Of a DNA stretch of 34,821 nt, positions 16,250 to 24,721 are shown piece by piece. How positions within the stretch are numbered: position 1 is the first letter of the stretch; each line of letters opens with the position of its first letter. Position numbers and translations under genes: made by a program. The stretch covers positions 1 through 34,821 of the forward strand of contig URVM01000028.1 of NCBI GenBank assembly GCA_900551325.1, given 5' to 3'. Origin of the DNA: an uncultured Eubacteriales bacterium. Its GTDB lineage: Bacteria > Bacillota > Clostridia > Lachnospirales > Cellulosilyticaceae. The notes under the pieces were generated by a model that saw nothing but the letters and a program-made list of their open reading frames with translations, was not told where the DNA came from and did not search any database.

Positions 16250-17281
16250 TTATTTCACTTCTTGTATCATTGTACGGCTATCTGAGAAGATCACTACTTC
16301 TCTCTTACCATCTTTTGATAAAGCGCGCATTTCAAATGCATTTTTAGTAATTTCTATTTCTGGATTAATTGTAAAGTTCCAATCTCCTTTAAGTGCATTA
16401 AAGTCTGTTGTGAACTTACCATTTAAGTCAAAGTACTCATGTTGCTTATAGTAAAGTCTTCTAAGTTCCCATTTAGTATATTCATCTTCTGGAATCTCAT
16501 AAGTTTCATCACCTTCAGCAAAGAATACAAAGCCCCAAAGCTCTGGATAATGAATATTAATAAGACCTGTAGGTGCCCATACCCAGTTATCTTCTGGATA
16601 GCTTCTTCCTGTTTCAGGATTAATTTGTTTTGTATAACCTTCTTCGTTTTCATCCACTCTCCAGTGTACACGTGAGAAGTTAACTCTATAGTATTCACCA
16701 GCCTTAGGATTACGGTTGTAATTATCTTGACCTTGACGAAGTACAGCAAATGGCATCACAACTTCTACCATCCAACGCTTATTATCTGCTTTTGGATTGT
16801 TAAGTTCACCATCAATATGAACAGCTGTTTGAAGTCCTTGAATATCAAAGGCATTAATTGGCTTACCACCATCACGATATGGTTTTGTAAGCATTAAATC
16901 CCATACAGTATTAAGTGCATTCATTTCAAACTCAAAGTATGCATGGGTATCTGAATTTGAATCTACAAAGATTTCAAAGTCATTATCTTGGAAGATTACA
17001 CAATCACGTTCTGTAAGTGTTGCCCAGATTTCTGGTCCTTCAAGTACAGCACCAAAGTAAAGGTTTTCATCATCCCAAGTCATTTTTGCTCTTGTTTTAA
17101 AACGAGGCTCAGGTCTTTTATCACCTTCAATGTCTACAAAGTAGTCTGTAAAAGGAATGTCTTCCCAAAATGGTTTATCAATATTCCCGTCTAGTGTAAA
17201 AGGCTTAGTCGCCTTTTTACACATATAGACTGGAGGATTAAATTCGATGTCTGTTTTTGGAATTCTAAAATTTACGCTCAT
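16250..17281 (-). CDS. Carbohydrate-binding family 9-like protein
   Basis: A 343-residue protein with a CBM9-like beta-sandwich. Diagnostic patterns are FTLDGNIDKPFWEDIPFTDYF (the common 'I-D-G-x-W' opening), AKMTWDDENLYFGAVLEG, DNDFEIFVDSNSDTHAYFEFE, NKRWMVEVVMPFAVL and a closing WGFVFFAE. Such domains bind sugars in xylanases, but free-standing proteins of this kind are common next to glycan hydrolases and their role is not settled. There is no signal peptide, so it would be cytosolic like its neighbours. AGGAG precedes the ATG, with 12-19-bp gaps to the transglutaminase-like and GH29 genes. The tail beyond about residue 280 is not recognised. Confidence 0.82.
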   Translation of the reverse strand: MSVNFRIPKTDIEFNPPVYMCKKATKPFTLDGNIDKPFWEDIPFTDYFVDIEGDKRPEPRFKTRAKMTWDDENLYFGAVLEGPEIWATLTERDCVIFQDNDFEIFVDSNSDTHAYFEFEMNALNTVWDLMLTKPYRDGGKPINAFDIQGLQTAVHIDGELNNPKADNKRWMVEVVMPFAVLRQGQDNYNRNPKAGEYYRVNFSRVHWRVDENEEGYTKQINPETGRSYPEDNWVWAPTGLINIHYPELWGFVFFAEGDETYEIPEDEYTKWELRRLYYKQHEYFDLNGKFTTDFNALKGDWNFTINPEIEITKNAFEMRALSKDGKREVVIFSDSRTMIQEVK

Positions 17282-17300
17282 TTTATTCTCCTGATTTACA

Positions 17301-18587
17301 TTAGTTATGTGTTACTACTGCACCAGAACCACCATACATATCAATTTCATCTTCAAGTTCTACTTTAATAACTGTGATATGTTCATGTGCATCTTCTGGA
17401 GAAATATTAATCCATGTTGTACCTGGAATGTTAAACCAAGGTACACCACCATGTACAACGTGTGTTAATTCTTTACCTGAGTGAAGTACACTAATACGCT
17501 TAATAGGTGTTGATAAACCTTTTAAACATACACTTTCTTGTGGTGTATCATGTACGAATAAGTAAAGTGTTTTCTTATCTTTAGAAAGTGTGCTACCACC
17601 TGCCCAGTAACGTTGCATGATTCCATCTTCTGTACCGTAAATCGCTTCTTCGTGTTCACGAATCCATTTACCAAGACCAAGAAGAATATCTACTTGCTCT
17701 TGTGGAACTGTACCATCTTCCATTGGTCCAATATCAAGAAGCATGTTACCACCCATACTAATACAGTCAACAAACATTCTAAGAATTTGTTTAAGTGATT
17801 TGTAATCATGATCTGTATGTTGGTAACCCCAAGAAGAGTTAATAGTTGTACAGAATTCCCAGTTTCCTTCTGGACGAGTAATTGGAATACCTTGTTCTGG
17901 TGTCTTGTAGTCACCATGTCCAGCTAAACGAGAGTTGATGATAATATCTTTGTTAAAGCTTTGAAGATACTCTTTGAACTGTGGAAGACCCCATTGTTCT
18001 GCACTTCTTTCCCAGTCACCATCAAACCAAAGAAGATCTATCTTACCATAGTTTGTAAGAAGTTCTCCGAGTTGATTGTTGTTGAACTCTAAGAATCTAT
18101 TCCATTTTTCTAAGTCTTGTACGCCATCTGTTGGAGATGAGAATTTATTTACTGTGCTTAAATCTTCTGGTACTTTACCACCTTCGTATACACTTGCATA
18201 ATCTGGATGAGACCAGTCAATAAGTGAATAGTATACACCTGAACGAAGACCACGCTTTTGAATTGCTTCGTAGAATTCTTTTACAATATCTCTCTTTGCT
18301 GGTGTTTTCTTTACAACGTTTAAATCACTATATTTTGTATCGAAAAGTGCTACACCATCATGATGCTTTGTTGTAAGTACTGCGTATTTTGCACCTGATT
18401 TTTCAATTAAATCAGCCCACTCTTCTGCATCAAATTTAGATGCTGTAAAACCATCTAATTGTTTCATATAGTCTTCATGAGAAATTCTACCATTGTAGAA
18501 TGACCATGACTCCGCTATACCATTTACTGCATAAATTCCATAATGAATAAAAATCCCAAGTTTCGCATCTTTGTGCCAGTTGTTCAT
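17301..18587 (-). CDS. GH29 alpha-L-fucosidase, cytosolic
   Basis: A 428-residue family 29 enzyme that hydrolyses alpha-L-fucosides with retention. N-terminal motifs are KLGIFIHYGIYAV and ESWSFYN. The region KYAVLTTKHHDGVALFDTKY contains the conserved HHDG. The probable nucleophile is Asp189 in LLWFDGDWE. GNMLLDIGPMEDG (about 283-295) is also typical. No signal peptide is present. In this operon it would remove fucose, for example core alpha-1,6-fucose of an N-glycan, after import; linkage specificity cannot be read from sequence alone. GGAGGG lies before the ATG. It follows the M17 gene by 13 bp and precedes the CBM9-like gene by 19 bp. Confidence 0.94.
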   Translation of the reverse strand: MNNWHKDAKLGIFIHYGIYAVNGIAESWSFYNGRISHEDYMKQLDGFTASKFDAEEWADLIEKSGAKYAVLTTKHHDGVALFDTKYSDLNVVKKTPAKRDIVKEFYEAIQKRGLRSGVYYSLIDWSHPDYASVYEGGKVPEDLSTVNKFSSPTDGVQDLEKWNRFLEFNNNQLGELLTNYGKIDLLWFDGDWERSAEQWGLPQFKEYLQSFNKDIIINSRLAGHGDYKTPEQGIPITRPEGNWEFCTTINSSWGYQHTDHDYKSLKQILRMFVDCISMGGNMLLDIGPMEDGTVPQEQVDILLGLGKWIREHEEAIYGTEDGIMQRYWAGGSTLSKDKKTLYLFVHDTPQESVCLKGLSTPIKRISVLHSGKELTHVVHGGVPWFNIPGTTWINISPEDAHEHITVIKVELEDEIDMYGGSGAVVTHN

Positions 18588-18600
18588 AATAAACCCTCCA

Positions 18601-20019
18601 CTACTTTGTTATAAGTTCATATAATGTTCTAATTGCTACACCTGTACCGCCTCTATATTCATAGTCACGTACAGCTGGATCAACACATGCTGTTGCTGCA
18701 ATATCAAGATGTATCCAAGGAAGTTCTTCTACAAATTCTTGTAAGAACATAGCTGCTGTAATTGTTCCACCACCTGCAGCTCCTGTATTTTTAATATCTG
18801 CTACATCACTATTTATCCATTCTCTATAACGTGCATCTGTTGGTAATCTCCAGAACTTTTCTTCTGCTATATCTGCTGCTTCTTGGAAACTATTATAGAA
18901 ATCATCATGATTAGAAATAGTTGCTGTATAGACATTTCCAAAAGTAATTCCAGCAACCCCTGTTAAAGTAGCTAAATCAATTACTTTATTTACTTTTTCT
19001 TTTTGTATTGTGTATGTTAATGCATCTGCAAGTGCTAAACGTCCTTCAGCATCTGTATTAAGTACTTGCACAGTTTTGCCTGCCATTGTAGTAAGTACAT
19101 CTCCTACTTTATAGCTACAACCTGAAACAACATTTTCACAAGATGGAATAACACCTATAACATTTTTCTTAATATTATTTTGACTAAGTGCAATCATAGT
19201 TCCTAGAACACTTGCTGCACCACTCATATCTGTCTTTTGGTAGTACATAGAATCACTTGATTTTAAAGAATACCCACCTGTATCACAAGTAAGCCCTTTA
19301 CCTACTAGCCCCAGTGTTTCTTCTTCCCCACCATTTAAATGACGCATGATAATAAGACGTGGTTTATGTACGGATCCGTTCCCTACAGCAAGCATAGCAT
19401 GCATACCTAAGCTTTCAAGAGCTTCCCCTTCTAGTACTTCTACTTCAAACCCATATTGCTTGCCACAGTCTTGTACAATTCCAGCAAGTGTTTCAGGATA
19501 TAATACATTAGAAGGTTCATTTATAATATCACGTGCTATGTTAATCCCTGCTGCAATGTGCTTTCTTTCTTCTACACATCTTTTAGCAACTTCTACATTT
19601 TTCACTTCTTCAATGGAAAACTCTTGTGTCTGACATGCTTTTCTATTTGTTTTATACTTATCAAATTCATATAATCCTAGCTCAATAGCATCTACTATGG
19701 CACTTACCATTTGTTCCTCTTGTAAATTAGAAGAAGTACAAAGCTTAAGTGTTGCTACTTCAAGTTCAAGTTCTTTTACTTTTCTTGCTGCTTTTGCTAC
19801 AGCATTTCTTACAACCTCTTGTGTAAGTTCTTTTTCTTTTCCTAAACCTACAAGAATATTGTATTTAAGTGTTCCTTCATTTGTAACTAGCACGTAAAGT
19901 TCTTTAGCTTTTCCTTCAAACATGCCTTTTAAATACTTTAAGCTTTCTGGCAATAAGTCTTCATAAAACATTTCAATTGTAACATTTGTACTTTTTGCCC
20001 CATTGATTGTAATATTCAT
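18601..20019 (-). CDS. pepA: M17 leucyl aminopeptidase
   Basis: A 472-residue cytosolic metallo-aminopeptidase that removes N-terminal residues from peptides. The N-terminal Macro-like domain (1-150) precedes the catalytic domain. Metal-site residues occur in GKGLTCDTGGYSLK (Lys241, Asp246), TDMSGAASVLG (Asp264) and the family signature NTDAEGRL (321-328; Asp323, Glu325). Normal M17 length and motifs indicate an active enzyme. AGAAGGTGAG lies before the ATG. It sits between the GH18 and GH29 genes with gaps of 33 and 13 bp, so it belongs to the glycan operon. A dedicated peptidase in a sugar operon suggests that peptide-bearing glycans are among the substrates, which is inference. Confidence 0.95.
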   Translation of the reverse strand: MNITINGAKSTNVTIEMFYEDLLPESLKYLKGMFEGKAKELYVLVTNEGTLKYNILVGLGKEKELTQEVVRNAVAKAARKVKELELEVATLKLCTSSNLQEEQMVSAIVDAIELGLYEFDKYKTNRKACQTQEFSIEEVKNVEVAKRCVEERKHIAAGINIARDIINEPSNVLYPETLAGIVQDCGKQYGFEVEVLEGEALESLGMHAMLAVGNGSVHKPRLIIMRHLNGGEEETLGLVGKGLTCDTGGYSLKSSDSMYYQKTDMSGAASVLGTMIALSQNNIKKNVIGVIPSCENVVSGCSYKVGDVLTTMAGKTVQVLNTDAEGRLALADALTYTIQKEKVNKVIDLATLTGVAGITFGNVYTATISNHDDFYNSFQEAADIAEEKFWRLPTDARYREWINSDVADIKNTGAAGGGTITAAMFLQEFVEELPWIHLDIAATACVDPAVRDYEYRGGTGVAIRTLYELITK

Positions 20020-20052
20020 AAACTCACCTTCTTATGTGTTTATAGTATCTTC

Positions 20053-21072
20053 CTATAATTTTTCTATTTCTCTTCTCATATGTCCTGTTAAAGTACGTGT
20101 TTCATCTGTACCGTACTCCCAGTACATTGCACCAAGTAAGCCTTTTTCATGCATGTATTTCATTTTATGTGTAATAGACTCTTCATCGTCATAACTAATG
20201 AAAGTATCACCATTAAATAAATATGGTGCTTTACATACATCATCCCAGTGTCTTACAAAGCCATTTTTATTAATATACTCTTCTACAAGTCCACCATAAC
20301 TTGGACCATATGTACCTACTGTTTCAGCCATTTGAAGGTATCCATTATCTACATTAGGCACACCTTTCCACATTCTGCTGTAGAATGCTACACCGATAAC
20401 GATTTTCTCTGCTGGTACACCTGCTGCCATAAAATCACATACAGCCTCATCTGTACTTGCTGCAAATAAATCAAGTTCTGGTGCATAAAGATTTGTATGG
20501 TGTCCTGTAAGTGTTTGGAATCCACCTCTTAAGTCATATGTCATAAGTTGAACATAATCTAAGTACTTAATTACTTCATGCATTTCTACACCTTTTAAGT
20601 AATAAGCACCGCCACCTGCTGCAATTGTAAGCATATAGCTTGTATTGATTTTATCAAGATCTTCACGAATTTGTTTAAGTAATAATGTGAAGTTTTGTTT
20701 ATCTTCTTTACAACCACCAATACCTGCAACTGTATAAGATGGGTATTCCCAGTCTAAATCTAAACCATCTAAACCATACTCAAGTACAATATCGATAGCT
20801 GTTTTTGAGAAGTTTTTTCTTCCTTCTTCAGTGAAAGCAGCTTCTGAGAAACCACCTGCACCCCATCCTCCAATAGATAATACAAATTTAATCTCTGGAT
20901 TAATTGATTTTAATCTTGCTAAATCTTCTTTAGCTGTTTGGTTTTTCCAAACCACATCACCTTCAATAACATGTCCGAATGCAATGTTAATAATATCAAG
21001 GTTTTTTGCATCTGCTTCTGTAACATGGGCTAAATCTGCCGTACCTACATAACCAATAAGCTTGTGTCTCAT
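20053..21072 (-). CDS. GH18 family hydrolase, cytosolic
   Basis: A 339-residue family 18 TIM barrel. The SxGG motif is LSIGGWGAGG (65-74). The catalytic DxxDxDxE is DGLDLDWE (102-109), with Glu109 as acid/base. YDQLMTYDL-type strand residues appear as VQLMTYDLRGG, and the last strand carries GAMYWEYG. GH18 includes chitinases and endo-beta-N-acetylglucosaminidases, both cutting GlcNAc-beta-1,4-GlcNAc through substrate-assisted catalysis. The absence of a signal peptide and the mannosidase/fucosidase neighbours favour cleavage of the chitobiose core or chito-oligosaccharides inside the cell. It is the first gene of the operon; AAAGGAG lies about 10 nt before the ATG, and a promoter with a palindromic operator candidate lies at 21136-21184. 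Confidence 0.92.
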   Translation of the reverse strand: MRHKLIGYVGTADLAHVTEADAKNLDIINIAFGHVIEGDVVWKNQTAKEDLARLKSINPEIKFVLSIGGWGAGGFSEAAFTEEGRKNFSKTAIDIVLEYGLDGLDLDWEYPSYTVAGIGGCKEDKQNFTLLLKQIREDLDKINTSYMLTIAAGGGAYYLKGVEMHEVIKYLDYVQLMTYDLRGGFQTLTGHHTNLYAPELDLFAASTDEAVCDFMAAGVPAEKIVIGVAFYSRMWKGVPNVDNGYLQMAETVGTYGPSYGGLVEEYINKNGFVRHWDDVCKAPYLFNGDTFISYDDEESITHKMKYMHEKGLLGAMYWEYGTDETRTLTGHMRREIEKL

Positions 21073-21135
21073 CCTGATGTTACTCCTTTGGTATAATTAA
21101 CTAAAAACTTTACTTTAACTTACTTTTATTTTTTG

Positions 21136-21148
21136 TTAAGTTACTTAA
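21136..21148. promoter_or_regulatory. Palindromic operator candidate at the GH18 promoter
   Basis: TTAAGTTACTTAA is a perfect 6+1+6 palindrome located just downstream of the -10, at about +1 to +13. It overlaps the shared motif TTTGTTAAGT at 21132-21141. Binding of the local LacI protein here would block the main operon. Confidence 0.5.
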
Positions 21149-21155
21149 TCCTATT

Positions 21156-21184
21156 TTATCATTCGTCCTATAATTATTCAACAA
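21156..21184 (-). promoter_or_regulatory. Promoter of the GH18-led glycan operon
   Basis: On the minus strand, TTGTTG (21179-21184) and TGATAA (21156-21161) are 17 bp apart. The start would be near 21149, giving a leader of about 76 nt. Confidence 0.5.
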
Positions 21185-21209
21185 AATTTTTCGTAAATTG
21201 TACTTATTT

Positions 21210-22058
21210 TTATATCATACTTTTAAAACCATTACCTATAACTTCACTTGCATCCGTAATAATAACAAAGGCATTAGGGTCTACTTGATGAATCATCTTT
21301 TTCACATGAGCATACTCATTTTTGCCAATAGCACAGAAAATAACTTGTTTATCACAATCTGAATAACCACCTACACCATTTAAAATAGTGAATCCTTTAT
21401 GTGTTGCATCACTTATATAAGTTTTAACTTCTTCATTATGATCTGAAATAATAACTACAAATTTATTATTGTTTAAACCACAAATCATGCTATCCATACA
21501 CATACTTGAAATATAAATAGCAATTACCGCATAGAGTACAGATTCAATATTGTTAAATACTAAGGCTGAAGCAGCTACTACTGTTAAATTTAATAAAAAT
21601 ATAAGTTTACCTACTTCAAATTGTGGAAATTGCTTTTGAAGAATTACACCTAGTATAGTAAGTCCACCTGTTGTAGACTCTGCCATATGTACAAGTGCTA
21701 AGCCAACTCCCATAAGGGCTCCTCCGAAAATACATGCCAGCAAAGGATCACCTGTATAAATAGGGAAGATAACTACTATATAATCTGTAATGAACGAAAA
21801 GAGTGTAATAGAAAAGAGTGCATTGTAAAAAAACTTCTTAGTTACATATCTATAAGCTAATATAAGAAGCGGAATATTAAATAAGAAAGTAAATAAACCT
21901 ATTGGAAAACCTGATACATAATTAACTAAAATCCCAATACCACTTGCCCCTCCTGGTGCTATATGCTGAGGTGCTGTAAAGCTATGTATTCCTATACCAT
22001 ATAAAACGGAACCTATAATATTTAATAATAAAAATTTAATAATCTTCTTAGTCTCCAC
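21210..22058 (-). CDS. YitT-family membrane protein (DUF161 plus DUF2179)
   Basis: A 282-residue protein of unknown function. Residues 1-190 contain five or six hydrophobic helices with the family motif GGASGIGILVNY, and a later STTGGLTILG segment. The C-terminal domain (about 200-280) is DUF2179, ending NAFVIITDASEVIGNGF. These proteins are widespread in Firmicutes; a transport role is suspected but unproven. The start is GTG at 22058 with AAGGAAG 8 nt upstream. Only 27 bp separate it from the lpl terminator, leaving little room for a separate promoter, so it may depend on read-through. It is not obviously part of sugar catabolism. Confidence 0.88.
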   Translation of the reverse strand: METKKIIKFLLLNIIGSVLYGIGIHSFTAPQHIAPGGASGIGILVNYVSGFPIGLFTFLFNIPLLILAYRYVTKKFFYNALFSITLFSFITDYIVVIFPIYTGDPLLACIFGGALMGVGLALVHMAESTTGGLTILGVILQKQFPQFEVGKLIFLLNLTVVAASALVFNNIESVLYAVIAIYISSMCMDSMICGLNNNKFVVIISDHNEEVKTYISDATHKGFTILNGVGGYSDCDKQVIFCAIGKNEYAHVKKMIHQVDPNAFVIITDASEVIGNGFKSMI

Positions 22059-22084
22059 CGTTATAACTTCCTTTTCTTTAGTAA

Positions 22085-22114
22085 AAAAGCTCTCTTCATC
22101 TGAAGAGAGCTTTT
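22085..22114 (-). terminator. Terminator after the sugar-binding lipoprotein gene
   Basis: A perfect 13-bp stem (22085-22097 with 22102-22114) and a 4-nt ATCT loop, 11 bp past the stop codon, with A/T tracts on both sides. It separates the lpl operon from yitT. Confidence 0.88.
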
Positions 22115-22125
22115 ATTTTTTTAAA

Positions 22126-23694
22126 TTATTGTTGTAAACTTCTTTCATAAGCTGCTGTGTAGATTTCCATATATCTCTCTAAGCCCATTTGGTTAAGTGT
22201 AGCAACATATGCATCCCATTCAGCATCGATATCAGCTTGACCTGTTGTCCATTTTGCTTTCTTCTCAGCAACAAAGTTTAATAGGTCTGTAGCCATAGCT
22301 GAAAGTTCTTTTGATTCTTCTGGAGTTAAGTTGAAGATTGGAAGTTGTTCAGCTAAGAATGGCTCATACATTTTGTATCTTGCTTGTCCTGCTAATTGAG
22401 ATTCATTTTGAACAAGGTAGTTCTCAATAAGTTCTGGAGTTTCTAAAGTTGGTACATATGAACCTGGAGCTTCTGATTGTACACCTGGTTCAAGTGAAAC
22501 GATTTCGAATTTACCACCATCTCTAGCTTCTAAAGATTTACCGAATTTAAGTTCAAGTGTATTTTCTGGCTCATAGAATGAGTCAATAAGTCTTATAGTT
22601 GCAGCTGCATTTTTGTTTGTAGCTGAAATGATTGCTCTGTTTTTATCAATACCATGATTGAAGTTAGACCATAATCTATCTCCATTTGGTCCTTCAAGTG
22701 GTTCAATACAAATCCACTCTACTGAAGTACCTTCTGCTGGGCCATGTGTTAAGTATGCACCTAAGTAATCAGAGTTTCTCTTAGCCATATATTGGTTATG
22801 ATCTTGTGTAAAGATTTCTGGGTCAATTAATTTATTTGTATATAAATCTCTTGTCCATTTAATGTATTCTCTATAACCTTCTGATGTAGGTACGAAAAGA
22901 AGTTCCCCATCTTTAAGCATTAAGTTTGAACTACTATCTGTTACACCGAATGCACCACTTAAACCTGTATCACCATTCCAAACGTTGTATGGAGGAGTTG
23001 GCTCATATGAGAATCCGATTTCATCTGCTTGACCATTACCGTTTGGATCTTGTGTTACGAATGCTTCAAGTACAGCTTTGAATTCATCTGTTGTTTTTGG
23101 TACATCAAGACCAAGTTTATCTAACCAAGTTTTATTTAAGTATAATTTAGTTGGTACATTACCATCTAAGTTACCATTGATTGCTGGAATTGCGTAGATG
23201 TGACCATCTGGCATTGTAATAGCTTGTTTTACATCTGGTCTTGCATCAAGGATTGCTTGAATATTTGGTGCATATTGTGCAATTAAATCTTCAAGTGGCA
23301 TGAAAAGACCCATTTTAGCATATTTGTTGATCATTGTGTCACTAAGCCCTGAGAAGAATACGTCAGGCAATTTATTTGATGCAAGTGTAAGGTTTAATTT
23401 TTCTTCAGCACCATCACCACTTACTGTTTGGAAATCAATTGTGATACCTGTTTTTTCTTCTAATTTTTTAAATACTGGATAATCTTCCCAATCCCCGCCA
23501 CCTGGCTCACCAAATGCGAAAGCTGAAATTGTAATAGGCTCATCTACTAATGGATAGCCTTCAAGGTTAACATTTACAGATGATTGCTCAACCGCTGCAC
23601 CATTTGATGCACCGTTTGATGAACAACCTACAAAGCTTGTTACAGCAATTGCAGTAGCTGTTGCTAAAGTAAGTACTCTTTTAAATTTTCTCAT
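22126..23694 (-). CDS. Extracellular sugar-binding lipoprotein of the Lpl/CUT1 importer
   Basis: A 522-residue ABC substrate-binding protein. The lipoprotein signal peptide is MRKFKRVLTLATATAIAVTS followed by the lipobox FVGC, with Cys24 acylated. The mature protein is a family 1 solute-binding fold (DYPVFKKLEEKTGITIDFQT, then LASNKLPDVFFSG, and DPNGNGQADEIGFSYEPT near a calcium-binding-like loop). It resembles LplA/YtcQ proteins, which bind complex oligosaccharides. I prefer the ATG at 23694: GAGG is 8 nt from it but only 2 nt from the ATG at 23700. It is the last gene of the importer operon, after lplB and lplC, and is separated from lplC by a hairpin. The ligand is inferred to be the glycan degraded by the downstream operon. 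Confidence 0.92.
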   Translation of the reverse strand: MRKFKRVLTLATATAIAVTSFVGCSSNGASNGAAVEQSSVNVNLEGYPLVDEPITISAFAFGEPGGGDWEDYPVFKKLEEKTGITIDFQTVSGDGAEEKLNLTLASNKLPDVFFSGLSDTMINKYAKMGLFMPLEDLIAQYAPNIQAILDARPDVKQAITMPDGHIYAIPAINGNLDGNVPTKLYLNKTWLDKLGLDVPKTTDEFKAVLEAFVTQDPNGNGQADEIGFSYEPTPPYNVWNGDTGLSGAFGVTDSSSNLMLKDGELLFVPTSEGYREYIKWTRDLYTNKLIDPEIFTQDHNQYMAKRNSDYLGAYLTHGPAEGTSVEWICIEPLEGPNGDRLWSNFNHGIDKNRAIISATNKNAAATIRLIDSFYEPENTLELKFGKSLEARDGGKFEIVSLEPGVQSEAPGSYVPTLETPELIENYLVQNESQLAGQARYKMYEPFLAEQLPIFNLTPEESKELSAMATDLLNFVAEKKAKWTTGQADIDAEWDAYVATLNQMGLERYMEIYTAAYERSLQQ

Positions 23695-23764
23695 ACTCAT
23701 TACCTCATTTCTTTTTAGATCGTGCTGTTAGTAATTTTTCGTTGAAATATTTGTTAGTATAAAA

Positions 23765-23788
23765 GGACCTTCTTTACAGAAGGGTCCC
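23765..23788 (-). terminator. Intra-operon hairpin between lplC and the binding-protein gene
   Basis: Immediately after the lplC stop, a 9-bp stem with one bulged C (23765-23773 against 23779-23788) is followed on the minus strand by TTTTAT. It is terminator-like but short, and no convincing promoter was seen before the next gene. It may act as an attenuator or as a 3'-end stabiliser or processing site that sets the protein ratio. Confidence 0.6.
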
Positions 23789-23789
23789 A

Positions 23790-24704
23790 TCAACCTTTAA
23801 CTGAACCAATCATCATACCTTTAACAAAGTGTTTTTGTACAAATGGGTAAATACAAAGTACTGGTAATGATGAAACGATGATAACACCGTATTTAATCAT
23901 TTCTGAAAGTTTTCTTTGTGCTTCTACCGCTTCAGCATTTGCTAAGCTACCACCTGCAACAGATTGTTGTTGGATAAGAATCTCTCTTAAGATAACTTGA
24001 AGAGGATACATTTCTCTATCTGTTAAGTAAATCAATGCACTAAAGTATGAATTCCAATGTCCTACTGCATAGATAAGGAACATAACTGCAAGGATTGGTT
24101 TTGAAACTGGTAATACAATTTTGAAGAAATACTTAGCATAACTACAACCATCTACTATAGATGCTTCATATAACTCTTCTGGAATACTTTGAGCAAAGAA
24201 TGATCTTGCTACGATAAGGTTGTATACACTTACTGCACCTGGAAGAACAAGTGCCCATATTGTATTCATCATACCTAAGTTATTAATAAGTAAGTAAGTT
24301 GGTACAAGACCACCACCGAAAAACATTGTAAATGTGAAAAGTGCCATTACAATATTTTTACCTACTAATTCTTTTCTTGATAAAGCAAAAGCTGCTGGAA
24401 TAGTAAGAAGTAAGTTAATTGCTGTACCTACTATTGTGTATTTAAGAGAGTTAGCATAACCTGTCCAAATCTCTTTATATTCAAAAATTCTTTTATAACC
24501 TTCTGTACTAAAGTCTACTGGCCAAAGCCAAACTTCACCTCTTGATACTGCATCCGGTGAACTAAATGATGCGATTACGATAAAATAAAGTGGATAAAGT
24601 ACAAGTAACAGAATCAGCGTTAAACCGATGTAGTTAATGACGTCAAATACCTTATCTGATTTTGCTTGTTTATGGAAGCCTTCTCCAAATATTTTTTCTA
24701 ACAT
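23790..24704 (-). CDS. lplC: CUT1 sugar ABC permease, LplC/YtcP type
   Basis: A 304-residue inner-membrane permease with about six helices. The ATPase-contact EAA loop is EELYEASIVDGCSYAKYFFK (about 176-195) followed by IVLPVSKPILAVM. The N-terminal cytosolic extension and helix (LILLLVLYPLYFIVIASFS) and the start of the MalG-like domain are typical of YtcP. The length is usual. AGGAGG lies before the ATG, and it follows lplB by 17 bp. It forms a heterodimer with LplB, and the complex receives substrate from the lipoprotein encoded next. No ATPase is encoded in the window, so a shared MsmX/MsmK-type ATPase elsewhere must energise it. Confidence 0.92.
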   Translation of the reverse strand: MLEKIFGEGFHKQAKSDKVFDVINYIGLTLILLLVLYPLYFIVIASFSSPDAVSRGEVWLWPVDFSTEGYKRIFEYKEIWTGYANSLKYTIVGTAINLLLTIPAAFALSRKELVGKNIVMALFTFTMFFGGGLVPTYLLINNLGMMNTIWALVLPGAVSVYNLIVARSFFAQSIPEELYEASIVDGCSYAKYFFKIVLPVSKPILAVMFLIYAVGHWNSYFSALIYLTDREMYPLQVILREILIQQQSVAGGSLANAEAVEAQRKLSEMIKYGVIIVSSLPVLCIYPFVQKHFVKGMMIGSVKG

Positions 24705-24721
24705 TTACTTTTCCTCCTTTC

